DNA of 64,000 nt from Candidatus Borkfalkia ceftriaxoniphila (GTDB taxonomy: Bacteria; Bacillota; Clostridia; Christensenellales; Borkfalkiaceae): positions 62,001-126,000 of the forward strand of contig NZ_SDOZ01000005.1 in assembly GCF_004134775.1 (NCBI RefSeq), read 5' to 3'. The notes beneath the pieces were generated by a model. It did no database searches, was not told where the DNA came from, and saw nothing but the letters and a program-made list of their open reading frames with translations. Of this stretch, positions 35,082 through 43,277 are shown piece after piece. How positions within the stretch are numbered: position 1 is the stretch's first letter; each line of letters starts with the position of its first letter. The position numbers and the translations under genes are program-made.

Positions 35082-35110
35082 TTGCATAAAAGTATAAAAT
35101 ATTGTATAAT
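35082..35110 (+). promoter_or_regulatory. nadK promoter, predicted leaderless
   Basis: TTGCAT (35082-35087), 17 bp, TATAAT (35105-35110), then 6 nt and the ATG at 35117. Transcription should begin at or next to the A of ATG. No ribosome site precedes the ATG. Confidence 0.7.
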
Positions 35111-35116
35111 GAAACT

Positions 35117-35920
35117 ATGAAAGTCGGAATTTTTTGTAATAAGTCGCTGAAAAAATATTTACCCGTGCAAAAAGAACTGTTTCGGGTTTTAAAGGAACGC
35201 GGCATACACTACGATGTCTGCGAAAACGTGGACGACGCGGAAGGCATTGACGTCCTCATCGTGCTCGGCGGCGACGGTACGATGCTGAAAGTCGCTACGG
35301 CGGTCGGAAAAAAGGGCATCAAGATTTTGGGGATCAATTCGGGTAATCTCGGTTTTTTGACCGAGTTCGAAGGAGATGAGACCGAGAGCGCCGTCGAACT
35401 TTTGCAGGGCGATTACCGTTCGCAAAAGAGGGGCGTTTTGCAAGTCTGTGTCAACGGCCAAAACTTTTTCGCGCTCAACGAAGTATTTTTCCAGAGGCGT
35501 TACAACGAGGACGCGGATAACAACGTCGTATCCGTGACCGCTTTGATCGACGGAAAAAAAGTGGACGATTTCGTGGGGGACGGGATCATCGTCGCGACGC
35601 CCACGGGCTCCACGGCATACTCGCTTTCGGCGGGCGGTCCCATACTTACGCCCGATATCCACGCCTTTATCCTCACGCCCGTCTGCGCCCATTCGCTGCA
35701 TAACCGTCCCATCGTGTATTCGGACGACAGCGTCATGCAGGTGCGTCTGACCGACGAGGAAGGAAAGATCTCCCTGTTTTGCGACGGGAAATTCATCGGC
35801 GTGATCTCGCAGAAAGATGCCGTCTTTATCAAAAAAGCGGATTTTCAGGCGGAATTCGTTGCAGGTCAAAACAACTTTTTCGATAAATTATTATTTAAAC
35901 TCAATAAATGGAGCAACTGA
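35117..35920 (+). CDS. nadK: NAD kinase
   Basis: It makes NADP from NAD. The 267 residues have the GGDGTML motif (about residue 56) and NSGNLGFLTEF, and the C-terminal beta domain with TPTGSTAYSLSAGGP. The ATG at 35117 has no Shine-Dalgarno sequence and lies 6 nt after a perfect -10, so a leaderless mRNA is predicted. An in-frame TTG at 35102 would begin upstream of the -10 and is rejected. First of nadK-argR-recN. Confidence 0.95.
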   Translation: MKVGIFCNKSLKKYLPVQKELFRVLKERGIHYDVCENVDDAEGIDVLIVLGGDGTMLKVATAVGKKGIKILGINSGNLGFLTEFEGDETESAVELLQGDYRSQKRGVLQVCVNGQNFFALNEVFFQRRYNEDADNNVVSVTALIDGKKVDDFVGDGIIVATPTGSTAYSLSAGGPILTPDIHAFILTPVCAHSLHNRPIVYSDDSVMQVRLTDEEGKISLFCDGKFIGVISQKDAVFIKKADFQAEFVAGQNNFFDKLLFKLNKWSN

Positions 35921-35926
35921 TTTACT

Positions 35927-36379
35927 ATGATGAGAAGCGGAAGGCATACCACGATTCTGGATATCATTTCCAAGATGGAGATCGAAACGCAGGAAGAACT
36001 TTGCGCGGAGCTGAATAAACAAAATTATAAAGTGACGCAGGCGACGGTTTCCCGCGACATCAAAGAACTGCGCCTGTTTAAAGTGGCGGGCGTGGAGAAA
36101 AAATATAAGTACGCCTATATCGACGAGGGGCTCAACCGCATTTCTCCGAAAATGCAGAACCTGTTCCGCGAATGCGTGCTTTCCATGCGCCCCGCAATGA
36201 ATCAGGTCGTTATCAAGACGCTGCGCGGCAACGGCAGCAATGCGGGCATGATCGTGGATAAACTGAATTTTCAGGAGATCGTGGGATCGATCGCGGGCGA
36301 CGACACTCTTTTGATCGTAACGGAGAGCCCCGAACACGCCAATGTCGTCGTGGAGAAACTGAACGAGTTTTTGAAGTGA
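35927..36379 (+). CDS. argR: Arginine repressor ArgR
   Basis: A hexameric arginine-sensing regulator. The 150 residues have the winged helix with TQATVSRDIKELRL and a C-terminal oligomer/arginine domain with GSIAGDDTLLIV. The start codon is one of two adjacent ATGs (35927 or 35930); the nearest GGAG is 13 nt away, so coupling to nadK (6 bp gap) probably drives translation. In Clostridia this gene between nadK and recN may also act on other genes. Confidence 0.93.
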   Translation: MMRSGRHTTILDIISKMEIETQEELCAELNKQNYKVTQATVSRDIKELRLFKVAGVEKKYKYAYIDEGLNRISPKMQNLFRECVLSMRPAMNQVVIKTLRGNGSNAGMIVDKLNFQEIVGSIAGDDTLLIVTESPEHANVVVEKLNEFLK

Positions 36380-36383
36380 GCGT

Positions 36384-38078
36384 ATGCTGAACAGACTTAC
36401 GATAAAAAACGTCGCGCTGATCGACAGCGCGGAAATAGAATTCGGCGAGGGACTCAACGTCCTTTCGGGCGAAACGGGCGCGGGCAAATCGGTGTTGCTG
36501 GACAGCATCAATTTTGCGCTGGGCGCCAAAGCGGATAAAAGCATGATACGGCACGGCGAAAGCGAGTGTTTCGTTTCGGCGTGCTTTCTGCTTGCCGAGG
36601 ACAGCCCCGTATTTTCGGAACTCGCCGAAATGGGCATAGAGGGCGAGGAGGAAATGATCGTTTCCCGCCGTTTCCGCGCGGACGGCAGGGGCGATATCAA
36701 AATCAACGGTTCACCCGTGAATGCCACCATGCTCAAAAAGATCACTTCGCATCTCGTGGACGTACACGGGCAGAGCGAGCATTTTTATCTCTTAAACGAA
36801 CTCAATCAACTCAAAGTCGTGGATAAGTTCGCAGGCGATGCGGTCGAGGGGCTGAAAGGAAAAATTTCCGAAATTTTATCTTCCCTGCGCGAGAATAAAA
36901 AGCGTCTTTTTGCGCTCGGCGGCGATGAGAAAGAACGCGGCAGGCGCATCGATATTTTAAAATTTCAAATCGACGAGATCGAAAACGCACAACTGAAAGA
37001 GGGGGAGGAGGAAGAACTCCTCGCAAAACGGCTTTTGATCCATAACATGGAGCGCATCGGCCGCGCGTTGAGCGAGGCGCGCGAGGCGCTCGGCGGCGAA
37101 AACGGTGTGATGGACTGTCTGCGTGCGGCAGGAAGATGTCTTGCGGAGGTCTTCCGTTTCGGCGAGGAGTACGCGTCGCTTTCGGAGCGCTTGGAAAGCG
37201 TATGCCTGGAAGCCGAGGATATTTCCGAAACAGTCGCCGCCGCGGCGGAAGATCTGTCTTTCGACGAAAACGAAGCGGACAGGGTGGAAAAACGCCTGGA
37301 CGTAATCCGATCGGTGCAGAAAAAATACGGCAATTCCTTTGCGGAGGTCATGAAATTCGAAGAGGAGATCGCCGAAGAATTGGATGTTTTGCAGCACTGC
37401 GACGAAGAATCGGAAAAACTGGAAAAATCGACGCGAGAACTTTGCAAACAGTTATATGCCCTTTGTAACGAACTGACAATTCTCCGTAAAGCCGCGGCAA
37501 AAGACTTTTGCGCCAGGGTGAGCGAGGAATTAAAGACGCTCAACATTAAAAACGCGAATTTCTGTGCCGAATTTGACTCCTACGGCGAAGAAGATGCGCC
37601 GCGCGCGACGCAGAACGGACTCGATTCGATGCGCTTTCTCTTTTCCGCAAACGCGGGCGAACCTTTAAAACCTTTGAGCAAAGTCATCAGCGGCGGCGAA
37701 ATGAGCCGATTGATGCTCGCCATCAAGACAAAAATGTCCGATATCAACGAGATCGACACATATATTTTCGACGAGATCGACGCCGGGATCAGCGGCAATA
37801 CGGCGCGCGTGGTCGCGGAAAAATTCGCAGATATCGCTAAGAAAAAGCAGATCATCGCGGTTTCGCATCTGGCGCAGATCTCCGCGATGGCCGACGAAAA
37901 TTTCGTCATTTCCAAGACCGAAACCGAACAGGGTAAAACCGTGACGAGAGTTTCCCGCTTACGGGAAAGTGAAAAGATTGCGGAGATTGTCCGACTGGTC
38001 GGAGGCGAAAAGGACAGCGCCGCCGCGCAAAACCTTGCGGGGGAACTGATCAAAACTTCTTTGCGATATAAAAAATAG
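36384..38078 (+). CDS. recN: DNA repair protein RecN
   Basis: An SMC-like ATPase acting in double-strand break repair. The 564 residues have Walker A SGETGAGKSVLLDS, a long coiled coil (about 150-360), the ABC signature VISGGEMSRLMLAI and Walker B DEIDAGISG. The length is standard. It starts 4 bp after argR. No LexA box was seen directly upstream, so it follows the operon promoter. Confidence 0.95.
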   Translation: MLNRLTIKNVALIDSAEIEFGEGLNVLSGETGAGKSVLLDSINFALGAKADKSMIRHGESECFVSACFLLAEDSPVFSELAEMGIEGEEEMIVSRRFRADGRGDIKINGSPVNATMLKKITSHLVDVHGQSEHFYLLNELNQLKVVDKFAGDAVEGLKGKISEILSSLRENKKRLFALGGDEKERGRRIDILKFQIDEIENAQLKEGEEEELLAKRLLIHNMERIGRALSEAREALGGENGVMDCLRAAGRCLAEVFRFGEEYASLSERLESVCLEAEDISETVAAAAEDLSFDENEADRVEKRLDVIRSVQKKYGNSFAEVMKFEEEIAEELDVLQHCDEESEKLEKSTRELCKQLYALCNELTILRKAAAKDFCARVSEELKTLNIKNANFCAEFDSYGEEDAPRATQNGLDSMRFLFSANAGEPLKPLSKVISGGEMSRLMLAIKTKMSDINEIDTYIFDEIDAGISGNTARVVAEKFADIAKKKQIIAVSHLAQISAMADENFVISKTETEQGKTVTRVSRLRESEKIAEIVRLVGGEKDSAAAQNLAGELIKTSLRYKK

Positions 38079-38084
38079 AAAGAT

Positions 38085-38116
38085 AAGCCCGAACTTTCCG
38101 TTCGGGCTCTTTTTTA
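38085..38116 (+). terminator. Terminator after recN
   Basis: AGCCCGAAC/GTTCGGGCT, 9-bp stem with a 5-nt loop, followed by CTTTTTT. Confidence 0.9.
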
Positions 38117-38195
38117 TCCTTTCATGGAAAATTTTTCTCCGTATATTGCGCCCGCCTTTTACGCAAAGTAATGATATATTAAAACGGGGGCGATT

Positions 38196-39209
38196 ATGCG
38201 AAAGTTTAAATTTTCTACATTGACAATCCTATTGATATTTATTATCGCCTTTGCCGTCGCGGGAACGCCTGTGGGCGCTTCGGCAGACGGCAAAGAAGTT
38301 TATATAGGAGGAATCCCCGCCGGGTTTACGCTCGGGCTGGGCGGCGCTCAGGTAGTCGGTATCTGCGAAGTATTGACTGTGGACGGCGCTAAATGCCCTG
38401 CTAAAGAAGCGGAAATTTACGTTGGGGATATTATTTTGACATTAAACGGGGTTACCATCGAATCGGCAAAAGATCTGGACACCGTGCTTGCAAAAGAAAA
38501 AAAGACGGAATATACCGTCGAGATACAGAGAGACGGCGAGGAGATGACGAAAGAAATCAAACCCGCCAAGGACATCACGAGCGGAAAACGCAAACTCGGC
38601 GTGCTCGTGAGAGACAGCGTATCGGGCATCGGGACGGTCACGTACATTGAAAAAGACACGCTTCGGTTCGGTTCTTTGGGTCATCCCGTTATGGGCGAAA
38701 ACGGCGCGGCTATGAAGGTCGCTGGCGGCAAGATCTATAATTGCAGCATCGTGAACGTCGTCAAAGGGATCCGCGGCAAAGCGGGGGAACTGAAAGGCGT
38801 ATTTCTGAATGACACGCATATAGCGACAGCCGAAAAGAACTGCGATTGCGGCATTTTCGGTCAATTCAAAAAGGGGTATGATTTTTCCCGATTCAAATGC
38901 GCGAAAACGGCTGCCGTAGGGGACACGCATCCCGGCAAGGCGAGCATTTTTACGACTATCGACGGAATCACGCCGAAAGAGTACTCTGTGAGTATTGTCA
39001 AGGTCGATAAAAATAATAAGCAAAACAAAAATTTTGTGATCAAAATTACAGACGACACGCTTCTGGCTCAGACGGGCGGCATCGTGCAGGGGATGAGCGG
39101 AAGCCCGATCATTCAGGACGGTAAACTCATCGGTGCGGTCACGCACGTGTTTTTGAACGATCCGACCCGCGGTTACGGCATTTCCGTGGATAATATGTTC
39201 GGGAATTGA
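38196..39209 (+). CDS. spoIVB: SpoIVB peptidase
   Basis: A forespore-made serine peptidase that signals across the outer forespore membrane to activate sigma-K processing. The 337 residues have an N-terminal TM or signal segment, a PDZ domain (about 60-125, GDIILTLNGV) and the S55 peptidase domain with His in FGSLGHPV and Ser in QGMSGSPII. GGGGG precedes the ATG. The position after recN is the usual one; spo0A, which usually follows, is absent here. Confidence 0.92.
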   Translation: MRKFKFSTLTILLIFIIAFAVAGTPVGASADGKEVYIGGIPAGFTLGLGGAQVVGICEVLTVDGAKCPAKEAEIYVGDIILTLNGVTIESAKDLDTVLAKEKKTEYTVEIQRDGEEMTKEIKPAKDITSGKRKLGVLVRDSVSGIGTVTYIEKDTLRFGSLGHPVMGENGAAMKVAGGKIYNCSIVNVVKGIRGKAGELKGVFLNDTHIATAEKNCDCGIFGQFKKGYDFSRFKCAKTAAVGDTHPGKASIFTTIDGITPKEYSVSIVKVDKNNKQNKNFVIKITDDTLLAQTGGIVQGMSGSPIIQDGKLIGAVTHVFLNDPTRGYGISVDNMFGN

Positions 39210-39221
39210 GCATAAACGAAT

Positions 39222-39256
39222 AGAAAGGTTCATATAAGATTTATATGAACCTTTCT
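39222..39256 (+). promoter_or_regulatory. 16-bp perfect palindrome over the spoIIM-like start codon
   Basis: AGAAAGGTTCATATAA and TTATATGAACCTTTCT are exact reverse complements separated by GAT. The right arm holds the ATG (39245). In RNA the hairpin would hide the AAAGG and the ATG. It may end spoIVB transcripts (TTATTATTT follows) or act as an operator. Confidence 0.7.
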
Positions 39257-39847
39257 TATTATTTCGAAGAAATCAAGACGTCCTGCAAGACGCATAAAAT
39301 TATATTTTTCTGTTCCCTTCTCGCTGTGATCGCGGGAATACTGTGCGGGATCATACTCGATAAACCTCTCTCATTGGATCTGTATTACCGCGAATATTGT
39401 AGCGATCTGATCTACCGTATCGTCAATAAAGACCATTCGGTCTTTTCGATATTCTTCACGAGGATCTTAAACTACGCGCTGGTCTTGATCTTTTGCCTTC
39501 CGGGAGGTATCATCGTTTGGTGTCTTCCCGTGCATTACGTGATAATTTTTTATAAAGGCTTTATTTTCGGCACCGCTTGTGTTATAATGATAACGGTATA
39601 TTCGCTGAGCGGCGTGATCATTTTGCTGTTGGTATTACTGCCTCAGCAAGTAATTTTCAGCGGAATTCTGGTGATCCTCGTATGTCCCGCATACGAAAAC
39701 GCGAACAATAACAGGCAATCGGGATGTATCGCGCTGCGACCGTACGCGGATATCGTTGTTCTGGCGCTGATTGTATCCGTCGCTGCGGCGATTTTGGAAC
39801 TTCTTACGATCGTCGCAGTCATCCGTCCCTTGAATTTCATTTTATAG
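39245..39847 (+). CDS. spoIIM: SpoIIM-like sporulation membrane protein
   Basis: SpoIIM works with SpoIID and SpoIIP during engulfment. The 200 residues have about five TM helices and the conserved middle YKGFIFGT...LLPQQVIFSGILV. Similarity is moderate; the order spoIIM-deoB-punA-dacF (without xerD) supports it, since Bacillus has spoIIM-xerD-deoB-punA-dacF. The ATG lies within a perfect hairpin and lacks a usable ribosome site; TATAAG at 39233-39238 is 6 nt before it, so a leaderless transcript is possible, though the -35 is poor. Confidence 0.65.
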   Translation: MNLSYYFEEIKTSCKTHKIIFFCSLLAVIAGILCGIILDKPLSLDLYYREYCSDLIYRIVNKDHSVFSIFFTRILNYALVLIFCLPGGIIVWCLPVHYVIIFYKGFIFGTACVIMITVYSLSGVIILLLVLLPQQVIFSGILVILVCPAYENANNNRQSGCIALRPYADIVVLALIVSVAAAILELLTIVAVIRPLNFIL

Positions 39848-39856
39848 GATTTTTAT

Positions 39857-41056
39857 ATGAGAATATTTTTACTTGTGATCGACAGTTTCGGAATCGGCGA
39901 GATGCCCGACGCCGACCTTTTTCATGACGAAGGCTCGAATACGTACGGAAATCTTTACGCGCGCACGGGAGTCGACCTTCCCAATCTTATACGGTTCGGT
40001 CTGAATAATATCGACGGCGTAGCCAATCTTTCTTTTCCCGACGGAAAAATATTGCGCCCCTGCGCGGCTCCCGTTGCGGCGTACGGCAGAATGGCGGAAA
40101 AAACTTTTGCAAAGGACACGACGGCAGGGCACTACGAAATCGCGGGCGTTATGATGAAAAAACCGTACGGAATCTACAAAACCTTTCCCTCCGAGATCGT
40201 ATCCGAGATCGAACAAAAGGCGAACGTCGAATTTATGGGCAACGAGGTCGCTTCCGGTACCGAGATCATACAGCGTTTGGGCGAAGAGCATCTCCGCACG
40301 AAGCGTCCCATACTCTATACTTCGCAGGATTCCGTCATGCAGATCGCTGCGGATATTTCCGTCGTCCCGCTTTCCAGGCTTTATGAGATCTGCGAGATCG
40401 CGCGGGAGATCATGGTCGGCGACTGGGCGGTCGGCCGCGTCATCGCGCGTCCGTTCACGCACGCAGACGGTAAATTTACGCGTACGGAGGACAGAAAAGA
40501 TTATGCGCTTCCGCCTCCCTCCGAAACAATGATGGAAAAACTTGCTGCGCACGGCGTGCCCACTTTTGCCGTCGGAAAAATAACCGATATTTTTTGCGGT
40601 AGAGGCATTGCGGACTCAACGCACACGGGCAACAACCGAGAGGGGATCGAAGAGACGCTCCGCCTCGTGCGAGAAGCCGAGAGAGGGCTTGTTTTCGTCA
40701 ATCTCGTCGACACCGATATGCTGTACGGTCACCGCAACGATGCGGAGGGATATGCGCGGGCGCTCGAATATCTGGACGGGCATTTGCCTGCTATCGAAAG
40801 CGGAATGCGCGGCGACGATATTCTGATCCTGACCGCTGATCACGGCTGCGATCCGACAACGCCTTCCACCGACCATTCCCGCGAATACGTGCCGCTTTTG
40901 ATCTACGGACGAAATATCGCAAGCCGGAATCTGGGCACGCTCGACGGATTCGATCACATTTCGCGATTCGTCCTGTCTTCTTTCGGCGTGCGCGGCAATT
41001 CTGAAATATCCGAAATTTTACAAGGGGAACAAGCACATGGAAAGAAAAATCTTTGA
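39857..41056 (+). CDS. deoB: Phosphopentomutase
   Basis: It interconverts ribose/deoxyribose 1- and 5-phosphates in nucleoside salvage. The 399 residues of this alkaline-phosphatase-superfamily enzyme have DSFGIGEMPDA (metal Asp), a TAGHYEIAG segment with the catalytic Thr, and DHGCDPTTPSTDHSREY. AGGA lies upstream of the ATG. The last 20 nt overlap punA, with which it shares the pathway. Confidence 0.95.
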   Translation: MRIFLLVIDSFGIGEMPDADLFHDEGSNTYGNLYARTGVDLPNLIRFGLNNIDGVANLSFPDGKILRPCAAPVAAYGRMAEKTFAKDTTAGHYEIAGVMMKKPYGIYKTFPSEIVSEIEQKANVEFMGNEVASGTEIIQRLGEEHLRTKRPILYTSQDSVMQIAADISVVPLSRLYEICEIAREIMVGDWAVGRVIARPFTHADGKFTRTEDRKDYALPPPSETMMEKLAAHGVPTFAVGKITDIFCGRGIADSTHTGNNREGIEETLRLVREAERGLVFVNLVDTDMLYGHRNDAEGYARALEYLDGHLPAIESGMRGDDILILTADHGCDPTTPSTDHSREYVPLLIYGRNIASRNLGTLDGFDHISRFVLSSFGVRGNSEISEILQGEQAHGKKNL

Positions 41057-41867
41057 AGACGAACGCGTCTACGACATTGCGGAACAGATTTACGCCAGGA
41101 CTGACGTCACGCCGTCCGTCGGGCTGATATTGGGCAGCGGTTGGGGCGCCGTCTGCCGCGGACTTGAAGAACCGATTACCATATCTTACGCATCGCTGCA
41201 AAATATGCCGACTTGCGGCGTAAAGGGGCATAGCGGTAATTTTGTATTCGGAAAACTCGGCTGCAAAAACGTCGTCGTTGCGCAGGGGCGCTTTCATTTG
41301 TACGAGGGAAAAGAATTTTCCGACGTGCTGATGCCAATCAAAGTCATGTATGCTTTGGGTATAGATACTCTCATCTTGACGAACGCCGCAGGCGGATTGA
41401 ACCGCGCTTATCGCCGCGGCGATCTGATGGTTTTGAAAGACCACATTAATTTTACCTTTCGCAATCCGCTGATCGGCGAGAAGGCTACGGAAGAATATCC
41501 TGTCTTTTGCGACATGACAAACGTTTATGACGAAGCGATCCGAAATATTATATTAGAGGAATGCGAAGCGTTGGGGCTTTGCGCTCATAGCGGGGTGTAT
41601 ATCCAGGTACTCGGACCTTCCTACGAAACGCCCGCAGAAATTCAGGCGTTTTCGAAGTTGGGCGCAGACGCCGTGGGGATGAGCACGGTAGTCGAGGCTG
41701 TTTTTGCGAAATATCTCCGTCTCAAAGTCGCTGCGATTTCGGGTATAACCAATATGGGGGCGGGGATCGAGGACGAACGGCTCGACCATCACGACGTGCT
41801 TTCACAGGCGCGAAAGAATGAAGAAAACTATTCAATGTTGATAAAACGGGTTGTTAAACGCATTTGA
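41037..41867 (+). CDS. punA: Purine-nucleoside phosphorylase
   Basis: It splits purine nucleosides to base and ribose 1-phosphate, which DeoB then uses. The 276 residues have GLILGSGWGAV, GRFHLYEG, TNAAGGLN and the purine-binding GPSYETPAEIQAF...ADAVGMSTV. The ATG at 41037 follows AAGGGGA inside the deoB end. Confidence 0.95.
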   Translation: MERKIFEDERVYDIAEQIYARTDVTPSVGLILGSGWGAVCRGLEEPITISYASLQNMPTCGVKGHSGNFVFGKLGCKNVVVAQGRFHLYEGKEFSDVLMPIKVMYALGIDTLILTNAAGGLNRAYRRGDLMVLKDHINFTFRNPLIGEKATEEYPVFCDMTNVYDEAIRNIILEECEALGLCAHSGVYIQVLGPSYETPAEIQAFSKLGADAVGMSTVVEAVFAKYLRLKVAAISGITNMGAGIEDERLDHHDVLSQARKNEENYSMLIKRVVKRI

Positions 41868-41878
41868 AATTATTTTGC

Positions 41879-41904
41879 ATAGTACTATGTATGAAATAGT
41901 TCGC
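41879..41904 (+). repeat. Palindromic repeat, copy 1 (CATAGTACTATG type)
   Basis: CATAGTACTATG plus a further ATAGT give a three-armed inverted repeat. 22 of 26 bp are the same as at 56220-56245. Function unknown. Confidence 0.5.
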
Positions 41905-41978
41905 GTATGATTGAATAAATTGCAGCAGAACACAAATAATAAAGGTATCGAAAGAAAAACAAACGGAGAGATATCTTT

Positions 41979-43139
41979 ATGAAAAAAGTTTTAACGGCGA
42001 TATTCGCTTTTCTATTTTTGTTTTCCGCCGTCGGCGGCGCAGCCGCTTATGTGAACGCGGAAGAAGATACCGAACTTGCAAAAAACTGCAAAGCCGCGTA
42101 TCTATGCGACTGGCACAGCGGAACCCGTATTTATTCTAAAAACGAAACGCAGCATCTTCCCATTGCGAGCATGTGTAAGATCATGACGCTGGTGCTGATC
42201 ATGGACGAATTGGAAAGCGGTTCCTTAAAACTGGACGAGGAGATCGCCGTCAGCGAAAACGCGAGCGGTATGGGCGGCTCGCAGGTGTTCTTGGAATCGG
42301 GCACGACTTATAAGGCGAGCGATCTGATCAAAAGCATCTGTATCGCGTCCGCAAACGATTCCTGCGTGGCGATGGCGGAGCGCATTGCGGGAACGGAAGA
42401 TCTGTTCATTTCCAAAATGAACGAACGCGCGAAGAGCCTCGGTGCGGAGGATACCGTATATGTAAACTGTACGGGGCTTCCCAAACAGGGACAGTATTCC
42501 TGCGCGAAAGACGTCGCCCTGATCCTCGGCGAATTGCTGCGCCACGACGTGTATTATTCGTTCAGCAAAATCTGGATGGATAAGATTTCGCACCCGAAAG
42601 GCCGCGAAACGGAAATGGCGAACACGAACAAACTCATCCGCTTTTATAACGGCTGCGACGCGGGCAAAACAGGATTTACCAGCGAAGCGGGATTCTGCCT
42701 GGCAGCCTCCGCAAAGCGCGGCAATATGCGCGTCGTGTCCGTCGTCATCGGCGGCAGCGACAGCAAAGCCCGTTTCGGAGCGGTCTCCACCATGTTCGAT
42801 TTTGCTTTCGCGACCTGCGAGAACAAAGTAGCGGTCGACAGCGAACGAGTGCTTGACGAAAAGTGCGAAGTGAGCGGCGGCAAAACCGACTGCGTGAGCG
42901 TAAAACCCGAACGCAGTTCCTACGTCTTTGTCAACAAGACGGAAAATCCCGAAATCGTTCTGGACGTCAATCTCACAGGGCTGAAAGCGCCCGTGAAGAT
43001 CGGCGACGTTGCGGGCGAAGTGATCGTCTATAAAAACGGCGTGGAAACCGACCGCGTGACGCTGCGGGCAAACGAAGAAATCGCTAAAAATACGTTATGG
43101 GATGCGATCGGCAATATCGCGAAAAACTGGAACGTATAA
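41979..43139 (+). CDS. dacF: D-alanyl-D-alanine carboxypeptidase (DacF type)
   Basis: A penicillin-binding protein that trims peptidoglycan stem peptides; DacF acts in spore cortex formation. The 386 residues have a signal peptide (residues 1-28), SxxK as SMCK, SxN as SAN and KTG as GKTGFTSEAG, followed by a C-terminal beta domain. GGAGAG precedes the ATG. The position after punA matches dacF. It is not followed here by the spoIIA genes found in Bacillus. Confidence 0.92.
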   Translation: MKKVLTAIFAFLFLFSAVGGAAAYVNAEEDTELAKNCKAAYLCDWHSGTRIYSKNETQHLPIASMCKIMTLVLIMDELESGSLKLDEEIAVSENASGMGGSQVFLESGTTYKASDLIKSICIASANDSCVAMAERIAGTEDLFISKMNERAKSLGAEDTVYVNCTGLPKQGQYSCAKDVALILGELLRHDVYYSFSKIWMDKISHPKGRETEMANTNKLIRFYNGCDAGKTGFTSEAGFCLAASAKRGNMRVVSVVIGGSDSKARFGAVSTMFDFAFATCENKVAVDSERVLDEKCEVSGGKTDCVSVKPERSSYVFVNKTENPEIVLDVNLTGLKAPVKIGDVAGEVIVYKNGVETDRVTLRANEEIAKNTLWDAIGNIAKNWNV

Positions 43140-43146
43140 AATTTGA

Positions 43147-43187
43147 AAAGCAGTCCGAAACAAACAGTTTCGGACTGCTTTACTTTA
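43147..43187 (+). terminator. Terminator after dacF
   Basis: A perfect 15-bp stem AAAGCAGTCCGAAAC/GTTTCGGACTGCTTT with a 5-nt loop and ACTTTA tail. Confidence 0.85.
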
Positions 43188-43210
43188 CACCGAATTTTCA
43201 GATAAAATAT

Positions 43211-43239
43211 TTGCAATCCGAGCGCATTTTTGGTACAAT
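43211..43239 (+). promoter_or_regulatory. lysA promoter
   Basis: TTGCAA (43211-43216) and TACAAT (43234-43239) are 17 bp apart; the leader of about 32 nt has no riboswitch room. Confidence 0.7.
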
Positions 43240-43277
43240 AGAACGGTAAAGAAAAAGTGAGGTGAGGTAGTCAAAAC

